A stretch of DNA of 64,000 nt from positions 1-64,000 of the forward strand of contig JAFVWO010000029.1 in the NCBI GenBank assembly GCA_017501625.1. Reading direction: 5' to 3'. This DNA is from Alistipes sp. (GTDB lineage Bacteria; Bacteroidota; Bacteroidia; Bacteroidales; Rikenellaceae). The position numbers and the translations under genes were made by a program. Below, piece after piece: positions 57,959-64,000 of this stretch (the stretch's first letter is position 1; every line of letters starts with the position of its first letter). The notes under the pieces are model-generated. The model saw nothing but the letters and a program-made list of their open reading frames with translations, was not told the origin of the DNA and searched no databases.

Positions 57959-59671
57959 CTAATGGTCGTTCATTGCAGAAATAAGCATGTCAGCATCTAC
58001 AGCGCCCGACTCTTTGATTTTTGTTTTGATACGGTATTTTATCTTCGAGAGAGCCACAGGATTACTCTCGACAAAGATACAAATTGCGCGCGAAGAAAAA
58101 CCAGCAAAACTATATAACGCTACTTTGAGCTCACGCTCATTGAGCTTAGGACACTGGCTGCGGAGCTTAGACATTAGGCCACCGCGAAAGTTATTCACAA
58201 GACCCTCAAGCTCAGCCAAACGCCCCTCGTCACTCTTGATAGACTCGATAGTCTGGCGCACCTGCTCGAAGACCTTAGCCGCATGGCGCGATGTATCGCT
58301 ATGGTCGTAGTAGGTCTCGCACAGGCGATTGAGGTCAACGAGGCGGTCGTTGTAAAGAAGGTCGACAGCCTCAGCCATAGGCGCAGAGCTATCACTGCGT
58401 GTGAGTTGTAACTCGTTGATAGTCTCGATGTAGTGCTGAATATCGCGATTCTTCTTGCGCATACGACCGAGCACATACGCAAAGATGGCGACAACAGCAA
58501 CAGCAACGATGATATATATCGCTATGTTACGCTGGCTTCGTAAGCGTGCCTCACGCTCCTTGCTCTCAATCGTACTCTGCAACTTACCAATCTGATAGTT
58601 CAGCACAGGCTGCTCCAACGCGCTGAGGATAGTGTCGTCTTGGCGCTGGTTAGACCACTCCAACCACTTAAGAGCCTCACTATCATTACCAAAAATGCGA
58701 TTTACACAATACTTCGCATAGGTGATAAGCACCTCATGCTGCGGCTCTGCCGACTCAGCAAGCTCTATATAGTCGTAAGCAGCCTCCTTATCATCCCTAA
58801 CAGCCGAAATAATCGCCAGCAACGAGTAGTGGTGCGAGAGATCAAAAATCTCGTAGCCACACTTCTCGTGCATGTTCAACACCTCTGCACAGCGCTCATA
58901 CTCACCAAGTTGCACATACAACTCGCTGAGATCGTATACGACAATCTGTATAAAATTGTTATCGGCAGCCTCGACAGCATAATTGTACGCCTCCATAAGG
59001 TAGCGCTCAGCCACCTCATACTCACGCTGCGCAAGGGCAAAACGTCCCAAATCGTAGTTAGAATATGCCACATGCTCGGGAAGGTTGGCACGCTCAAAAC
59101 ATGTCTTAGAGCGCAAATACTCGTCAAAGGCATTCTTATAAAGGCAGCCCTCACCATAAATATCGCCCTTAGCCCGACATATCAACCCCGTGATATATGG
59201 ATCATCGATGTAGTGCAACGAAGCCTCGGCCTCCATGAACGAAAGCATAGCCTCAGAGCGGTGATTAGCCTTGTGCATGATGATACCATGATAATAATAG
59301 GCACGTGCGCGTTTATCGTGCTCTTTGCTATGGGCAAAGTAATTCACTGCGACACGTGAGAGCGAGTCATTGTCGACAGCAACATCCGCATAGTACAACG
59401 CCTCGCAATAGGCCAAAGCATAGTTAGCACGCTGTTGTTCAGTGGTATAACTGTGAGCATCGAGGCTACGCATAAGCTCAAGGGCCTCGCCGGGCTCTGT
59501 CCTTACCATAGAGCGCACATGCTCGAGCTCCTGCATAGCAGCACCACCCATCGAACACGACTTACAAAGCACCACGGCCACAAACAACAAAACGAGCACG
59601 CCACACGAAAGTGCTGCGCGGAGAGGTGTGCTAATAAACCTCGGACGAGTATGGCCTGTTCTCTGTTTCAC
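57959..59671 (-). CDS. Membrane-anchored TPR protein with C-terminal HTH
   Basis: A 570-residue protein. A hydrophobic N-terminal segment (about 22-40) is followed by about eight TPR-like helical pairs (about 60-340). A short coiled coil, one membrane helix (about 383-403) and a cytoplasmic helical region follow. A C-terminal LuxR-like HTH (about 508-555: CPKLNERELKVALYSFAGFSSRAICIF, then ALSKIKYRIKTKIKES) ends the protein. This is the Bacteroidales family of TPR transmembrane regulators (DUF6377-like). The start is a GTG at 59671, which lies only five bases from the -7 box at 59676-59683. The mRNA may thus be nearly leaderless. It faces a LytTR regulator in the same direction. Confidence 0.8.
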   Translation of the reverse strand: MKQRTGHTRPRFISTPLRAALSCGVLVLLFVAVVLCKSCSMGGAAMQELEHVRSMVRTEPGEALELMRSLDAHSYTTEQQRANYALAYCEALYYADVAVDNDSLSRVAVNYFAHSKEHDKRARAYYYHGIIMHKANHRSEAMLSFMEAEASLHYIDDPYITGLICRAKGDIYGEGCLYKNAFDEYLRSKTCFERANLPEHVAYSNYDLGRFALAQREYEVAERYLMEAYNYAVEAADNNFIQIVVYDLSELYVQLGEYERCAEVLNMHEKCGYEIFDLSHHYSLLAIISAVRDDKEAAYDYIELAESAEPQHEVLITYAKYCVNRIFGNDSEALKWLEWSNQRQDDTILSALEQPVLNYQIGKLQSTIESKEREARLRSQRNIAIYIIVAVAVVAIFAYVLGRMRKKNRDIQHYIETINELQLTRSDSSAPMAEAVDLLYNDRLVDLNRLCETYYDHSDTSRHAAKVFEQVRQTIESIKSDEGRLAELEGLVNNFRGGLMSKLRSQCPKLNERELKVALYSFAGFSSRAICIFVESNPVALSKIKYRIKTKIKESGAVDADMLISAMNDH

Positions 59672-59675
59672 GATA

Positions 59676-59707
59676 CAAAGATAATGAATTTAATTAATCA
59701 CAACCAA
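59676..59707 (-). promoter_or_regulatory. Promoter of the TPR regulator
   Basis: Minus strand: TTGG (59704-59707), 20 bases and TATCTTTG (59676-59683). The expected transcription start falls on or next to the GTG start codon. Confidence 0.55.
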
Positions 59708-59720
59708 GAAGATTGGAAAA

Positions 59721-60671
59721 TTATTGCTGTAAAACAGATGCTTTAGGCAAAGTAGAATTTAACGCCTCCAACAATGAGGCATAGTAGGTCTTAGATACGG
59801 GTATATGTCGAATACTCTCATCATCGAGCGTGAGGTAGTGCATGCGATGCTCCTCGCTCAAGAAACGTACCTTGCTGATATTCACAATATAAGAGCGGTG
59901 GCAACGCACCATCGTTGTACCCTCAAGACTCTTCTCCACGACACTCGTGCGACAACGAAGCATGTACGACGTAATCTTATCGTTGTGTTTGTAATGCACC
60001 TTAACGTAATTATCCTCGGATTCAAGGTAGTAGAGGGAGTCAATATTAATGGTAAGTCGCAGGGTGTTGTTATTATCGTAGAGGCTCACCATGCGGGGCA
60101 TGTTATTCTGATTTGCTCGGTGCAGAGCCTCGGCCGCAGCACGTATTTCGCTGTCCTTAAGGTTTTTAAGAATCTTATAATCTGTATTTATCAGTTGCAA
60201 CCTATACTGCGTGGCCTCAAGCTCCTCGCACTTTGATTGGTAGGCCGCAAAGAGGGCAATGATACTATTGGGCACAGCTAAAATGAGCGTTACACACAAC
60301 AATGCGCGCACAGCTATAGCCGGTGTAGCAACACCTTCGATAGGGAAAAGTCTAACGGTTATCCACGTGTATAACAGAGAGATAAGTAAGTTTTCACCCA
60401 TAATCCACCATATATATGTTGAGGGTGTGAGCTTGAGTCTATCCTGCAAGACGTTCATCAGCCAACGGCTGATGATAAGTATCACAATAGCCGCAACATA
60501 GAAAAGGAGCGTGAAGCTGAAGCGCAACGAATTATTGGTGCTAAACCACACCGCCAACGAAAAAGGGCGGTAGAGCAATAGGAATATCACCGAGAACAAA
60601 ACGATGGCGGCTATCACGAGCGAAATGTATCGTCGCGACACCAAAAACTTCGGAATTTCTCTGTACGACAT
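59721..60671 (-). CDS. Membrane-bound LytTR-family transcription regulator
   Basis: A 316-residue protein. Four membrane helices fill the first half (near 16-36, 50-70, 88-108 and 120-143). A coiled linker follows (about 145-190), then a LytTR DNA-binding domain (about 200-305), recognised by INIDSLYYLESEDNYVKVHY, MLRCRTSVVEKSLEG, VRCHRSYIVNISKV and HIPVSKTYY. It lacks a response-regulator receiver domain, so it probably senses a signal through the membrane part or pairs with a kinase elsewhere. It is divergent from fabH, and three phased motifs lie between the two genes. Confidence 0.88.
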   Translation of the reverse strand: MSYREIPKFLVSRRYISLVIAAIVLFSVIFLLLYRPFSLAVWFSTNNSLRFSFTLLFYVAAIVILIISRWLMNVLQDRLKLTPSTYIWWIMGENLLISLLYTWITVRLFPIEGVATPAIAVRALLCVTLILAVPNSIIALFAAYQSKCEELEATQYRLQLINTDYKILKNLKDSEIRAAAEALHRANQNNMPRMVSLYDNNNTLRLTINIDSLYYLESEDNYVKVHYKHNDKITSYMLRCRTSVVEKSLEGTTMVRCHRSYIVNISKVRFLSEEHRMHYLTLDDESIRHIPVSKTYYASLLEALNSTLPKASVLQQ

Positions 60672-60697
60672 TTTTAATAAATTTAATTATTCGACCA

Positions 60698-60728
60698 CAA
60701 AAGTACTATTTTTAGGATTATTCACAAA
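60698..60728 (-). promoter_or_regulatory. Promoter of the LytTR regulator gene
   Basis: Minus strand: TTTG (60725-60728), exactly 19 bases and TACTTTTG (60698-60705), a full match. Transcription starts near 60691, close before the ATG at 60671. Confidence 0.75.
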
Positions 60729-60730
60729 AT

Positions 60731-60783
60731 TTTTACCACCTATATTGCGTTTTCACCACAAAATAGGGGTTTTTACCACAAAT
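60731..60783. promoter_or_regulatory. Three motifs with 20-bp period between two promoters
   Basis: The core ACCAC, preceded by three or four T (or TTTC), occurs at 60735, 60755 and 60775. Two of the three continue as ACCACAAA and the first as ACCACCTA. The distance is exactly 20 bases each time, about two helical turns. LytTR proteins bind direct repeats with a similar period. They lie upstream of both the LytTR promoter and the fabH -7 box. Confidence 0.5.
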
Positions 60784-60808
60784 CACGTGCGCGTATGGAT
60801 GATGAAAG

Positions 60809-60816
60809 TATCTTTG
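60809..60816 (+). promoter_or_regulatory. -7 box of the fab operon
   Basis: TATCTTTG matches the consensus; the -33 position (about 60786-60789) lacks TTG, consistent with activator dependence. The leader to the fabH ATG is about 130 bases. Confidence 0.6.
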
Positions 60817-60955
60817 CGACGTTTTAAGAGTGAGCACCCCACTATTTTGGGTCAGACATCCTCATTTTGGCATATTCGGCCACGAACAAGGGGTGGGGTA
60901 AGGAACAACAAACAAGAAAAGGATTTTTATTTGTTAAACTAACACAATATTTCGA

Positions 60956-61909
60956 ATGAAAATTATTGGAACAGGAGCGGCACATCCGACATGCTCTGTG
61001 ACAAACGAGATGCTGGAGAAGTTTCTCGACACGAGCGATGAGTGGATTACCGAGCGTACCGGTATCAAAGAGCGTTGTGTGATTTCGTCAGAGAAGCTCG
61101 AAGATATGGCGGTGGCTGCTGCCAATAAAGCGTTGGAAGATGCTGGAATGACAGCGGCAGATATAGATTACATCATCTGTTCGAATGTGGTGAATGAGTA
61201 TGTGACACCGGCACTAAGCTGTATAATTCAGGGTAAGATTGGAGCTACGTGTCCTACCGTAGATATCAACGCTGCATGCGCAGGATTTATCTTTGCAATG
61301 GACATCGCTGAGGATAAGCTTCAGTGCAAGAAGGCCAAGAATATACTTATCGTCTGCGCCGAGGAGCCCTCACGCATGGTGAGCTGGCAGAATCGTAGCA
61401 CGTGTGTACTATTTGGCGACGGCGCCGGAGCTGCGGTGGTCACAGCAGGAGATGAGCTGAAGGCTATACGCCTCACCACATCGTCGCTGACAGATGTACT
61501 CTACTATCAGCGTAAGCTCGAGCCCACACCCTACATCTCGAAGGATGAAAACTTCGAGCCCTTGGTGATGAGGGGTCGCGAGGTGTTTAAGCATGCCGTG
61601 ACAAGCTCGTGCCGCGACATTAGAAAGCTCCTCAACGAGACGGGCATCGATGCCAACGACATAAAGTACTATGTCCTCCATCAGGCAAACCGCCGTATAA
61701 TAGACTCTATACGCAACTTCCTCGGCGTAGAGGAGGAGAAGGTGCCCCACAACGTGGAGCGCTACGGCAACATATCGTCGGCAGCACTACCGGCACTCCT
61801 CGACGAGCTCAACCGTGGAGGCAAACTACATAAGGGCGACAAACTCGTATTCAGCGCCTTTGGTGCGGGCTTTACCACGGGTGCATGCATCATAGAGTGG
61901 GCTAAATAA
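60956..61909 (+). CDS. fabH: 3-oxoacyl-ACP synthase III
   Basis: Starts fatty-acid synthesis by joining acetyl-CoA (or a branched starter) with malonyl-ACP. The protein has 317 residues, the standard length. The catalytic Cys is in INAACAGFIFAMD (about 112), the His in LHQANRRIID (about 244) and the Asn in GNISSAALPALL (about 274). The start motif SDEWITERTGIKER near 26-39 is typical. It is the first gene of a fabH-fabF-fabG run. Confidence 0.93.
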   Translation: MKIIGTGAAHPTCSVTNEMLEKFLDTSDEWITERTGIKERCVISSEKLEDMAVAAANKALEDAGMTAADIDYIICSNVVNEYVTPALSCIIQGKIGATCPTVDINAACAGFIFAMDIAEDKLQCKKAKNILIVCAEEPSRMVSWQNRSTCVLFGDGAGAAVVTAGDELKAIRLTTSSLTDVLYYQRKLEPTPYISKDENFEPLVMRGREVFKHAVTSSCRDIRKLLNETGIDANDIKYYVLHQANRRIIDSIRNFLGVEEEKVPHNVERYGNISSAALPALLDELNRGGKLHKGDKLVFSAFGAGFTTGACIIEWAK

Positions 61910-61970
61910 GATTTTGAAACAAGTTAAGTAATCAATGTGCCAGCAGGCGCAACAAAAGATAGAAGAAAAA

Positions 61971-63224
61971 ATGGAACAGAGAGTAGTTATCACCGGTATT
62001 GGTGCAATTACCCCAGTGGGCAACCACATTGAGGAGACATGGAACAACCTTGTCGAAGGAAAGTGCGGTATCAATTATCTTAAGGGTTATGACGAGTACA
62101 ACCTCCCGATAAAGGTTGCCGGCCAGATTAAGAACTTCGACCAGTCGGAGTACGATTTGAACGCCGGCTTGGCACGTCGTAGCGACAAGTTCTGTGTATA
62201 CGCCATGGCAGCAGCAGCGGATGCCATGAAGGACTCAGGCCTTAAGAGTGGCGAGAATATCGACCCCGAGCGCCTTGGTGTATATATCGGCTCAGGCATC
62301 GGTGGCATGGAGACCTTCGTAAACCAGACACAGGTGCTTCTGGAGGAGGGTGCACACCGCATATCTCCATTCTTCGTGCCGATGATGATATCGAACATAG
62401 CATCGGGTAACGTCGCTATATCGCATAACGCACAGGGCGTATGTCTGCCCGTGGTTACGGCATGTGCCACAAGTACAAACGCCGCAGGTGAGGCCTACCG
62501 CGCCATCAAACACGGCTATGCCGATGCCATCATCACCGGAGGTGCTGAGGCCTCGGTACACCCCTTGGCTATCGCAGGCTTCGCTAACAGTAAGGCACTG
62601 TCACGTGCGGAGGACCCCCTTCAGGCATCGTTGCCCTTCTCGGCCGACCGCCACGGCTTCGTTATCGCCGAGGGTGCAGGTATGATGATATTCGAGTCGT
62701 TGGAGAATGCCTTGAAGCGTGGTGCCAAGATTTACGCCGAGGTTGTGGGCTATGGCAACAGCTGCGATGCTCACCACTTCACGGCACCCCGTCCCGACGG
62801 CATCCCCGCATCGCGTGCTATAAAGCAGGCACTCGACGAGGCCAAGTTCGACAGCGACAAAGACCTCCTCTACATCAATGCCCACGGCACGGGAACACCT
62901 CTCAACGATGTTGCCGAGACTAAGGCCATAAAGCTCGCCATGGGCGAGGAGGTTGCCAAGAAGGCAAAGATTACCTCTACGAAGTCTATCACGGGTCACA
63001 TGCTCGGTGCAACAGGTGCTGTTGAGCTCATAGCCTCGACATTGTCGCTACACCACGGCATCGTAACACCTACAATAGGCCTAACAAACCCCGACCCCGA
63101 GTGCGACCTCGACTACACACCGCTAAAGGCCGTGGAGGCGCCTCTTACCGTGGCAATATCTACGTCGCTCGGCTTCGGCGGTCACAACGCATGTGTGGCT
63201 CTTCGTAAGTGGGAGAACAAATAG
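61971..63224 (+). CDS. fabF: 3-oxoacyl-ACP synthase II
   Basis: Elongates acyl-ACP with malonyl-ACP. About 417 residues from MEQRVVITGIGAITPVG; the open frame reaches 61935, but the extra 12 residues are not typical of FabF. The catalytic Cys is in TACATSTNAAGEAYRAIK and the His residues in NAHGTGTPLND and STKSITGHMLGATGAVE. GFGGHNAC is near the C terminus. It follows fabH by 61 bases and is followed by fabG. Confidence 0.93.
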   Translation: MEQRVVITGIGAITPVGNHIEETWNNLVEGKCGINYLKGYDEYNLPIKVAGQIKNFDQSEYDLNAGLARRSDKFCVYAMAAAADAMKDSGLKSGENIDPERLGVYIGSGIGGMETFVNQTQVLLEEGAHRISPFFVPMMISNIASGNVAISHNAQGVCLPVVTACATSTNAAGEAYRAIKHGYADAIITGGAEASVHPLAIAGFANSKALSRAEDPLQASLPFSADRHGFVIAEGAGMMIFESLENALKRGAKIYAEVVGYGNSCDAHHFTAPRPDGIPASRAIKQALDEAKFDSDKDLLYINAHGTGTPLNDVAETKAIKLAMGEEVAKKAKITSTKSITGHMLGATGAVELIASTLSLHHGIVTPTIGLTNPDPECDLDYTPLKAVEAPLTVAISTSLGFGGHNACVALRKWENK

Positions 63225-63295
63225 TGAACATTTAGTAATTGGTAATGAGTAATTAGTAATTAGCAATTACGATTACAAAAATAAATTAGCGAGTT

Positions 63296-64000
63296 ATGAA
63301 ACTTCTTGAAGGTAAGGTGGCACTTGTAACAGGTGCCGGACGTGGCATCGGCAAGGCTATCGCCCTTCGCTATGCCGAGGCAGGTGCTGATGTAGCATTT
63401 ACCGATTTAGCTATCAACGAGGCTGTTGAGCAGACCGTTAAGGAGCTTGAGGCGATGGGCGTGAAGGCTAAGGCCTACGCATCGAATGCTGCAAACTTCG
63501 ACGAGACACACGATGTCGTAAAGCAGGTTGTCGAGGACTTTGGTCGCATCGACGTACTGGTTAACAACGCCGGCATCACAAAGGATGGTCTTATGATGCG
63601 CATGTCGGAGGCTCAGTGGGATGCTGTTATCAACGTGAACCTTAAGTCGGCGTTCAACTTCATCCATGCCGTAACCCCCATCATGGCAAAACAGCGCAGC
63701 GGCTCGATTATCAACATGTCGTCAGTGGTTGGCGTTAGCGGCAATGCCGGACAGTGCAACTACTCGGCATCGAAGGCCGGCATGATAGGCTTGGCTAAGT
63801 CTATCGCCAAGGAGATGGGTCCTCGCGGCATCCGCGCCAACTGCATCGCTCCGGGCTTCATCATCACCGAAATGACAAACCAGCTGTCGCAGGAGATTAA
63901 GGATCAGTGGGCAGCTCAGATTCCTTTGCGCCGAGGTGGCACGCCCGAGGATGTTGCCAATGTGGCCCTGTTCCTCGCCTCAGACCTATCGTCGTATGTC
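63296..64000 (+). CDS. fabG: 3-oxoacyl-ACP reductase, truncated by window edge
   Basis: NADPH-dependent reductase of the fatty-acid cycle (SDR family). 235 codons are visible without a stop; the usual length is about 248. Cofactor motif TGAGRGIGKAIA (about 13-24), NNAGITKD (about 88-95) and the catalytic Ser and Tyr-x3-Lys in SSVVGVSGNAGQCNYSASKAG (about 140-160) are all present. The last residues ALFLASDLSSYV match the typical family end, which continues with about 13 residues. ATG at 63296 follows a 70-base gap after fabF rich in TAATTAGTAATT repeats. Confidence 0.95.
   Translation, partial: MKLLEGKVALVTGAGRGIGKAIALRYAEAGADVAFTDLAINEAVEQTVKELEAMGVKAKAYASNAANFDETHDVVKQVVEDFGRIDVLVNNAGITKDGLMMRMSEAQWDAVINVNLKSAFNFIHAVTPIMAKQRSGSIINMSSVVGVSGNAGQCNYSASKAGMIGLAKSIAKEMGPRGIRANCIAPGFIITEMTNQLSQEIKDQWAAQIPLRRGGTPEDVANVALFLASDLSSYV

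Overview
The window looks like chromosomal DNA of a Bacteroidales bacterium. Many genes are preceded by the Bacteroidetes promoter signature (a -33 TTG/TTTG box, about 19 bases, then TAnnTTTG). The gene content also fits: a moxR/DUF58/Bat aerotolerance operon, a desulfoferrodoxin, SusE/SusF-type modules, Bacteroidales surface lipoproteins and an ExbB/ExbD cluster. An Alistipes-like (Rikenellaceae) origin is my guess, not a proof. No rRNA, tRNA, CRISPR array, integrase or transposase was recognised, and the right edge cuts a fabG gene.

Layout. 1-1.7 kb: a structured leader before a surface lipoprotein, then a large palindromic element. 1.8-6.4 kb: glutamine synthetase, dprA, tatD, asparaginase. 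6.4-9.6 kb: ExbB, a coiled-coil membrane protein and two ExbD. 9.7-15.7 kb: desulfoferrodoxin, polA-queD, a triplicated promoter repeat, kbl and a cysteine-rich repeat lipoprotein. 16-21 kb: a LolC/E-type permease, menG, two small envelope proteins and a pullulanase. 21-26.5 kb: outer-membrane barrels and lipoproteins, and an M28 peptidase. 26.5-35 kb: a kinase-like protein, pepD and the Bat operon. 35-44.4 kb: S41 protease, nth, glycosyltransferase, pcrA, two half-size ChrA, an rRNA-type methyltransferase and a U32 protein. 44.4-49.3 kb: serS, ferredoxin, an anchored coiled-coil protein, a sugar MFS transporter and a polyprenyl synthase. 49.4-53.8 kb: two large fimbrillin/SusE-like lipoproteins. 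53.8-57.5 kb: dnaB and comM. 57.5-60.7 kb: a candidate small RNA, a membrane TPR regulator and a membrane LytTR regulator. 60.9-64 kb: fabH-fabF-fabG.

The most interesting non-coding content is repeated RNA-like structure. It comprises (i) a leader at 152-400 that can fold either as an intrinsic terminator or as a competing hairpin before the first lipoprotein; (ii) a 120-bp element present twice whose terminal inverted repeats differ in a compensated way; (iii) terminator hairpins that share a fixed core but have different stems; (iv) three exact-period 87-bp repeats carrying a -7 box upstream of queD; (v) a self-contained promoter-to-terminator unit of about 270 bases between convergent genes at 57.5-57.8 kb; and (vi) three motifs with a 20-bp period between a LytTR regulator and the fatty-acid synthesis operon. 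Among proteins, the cysteine-repeat lipoprotein, the minimal Hanks-type kinase and the Bat operon without a visible batD stand out. All functions are read from sequence features only; no database search was possible.
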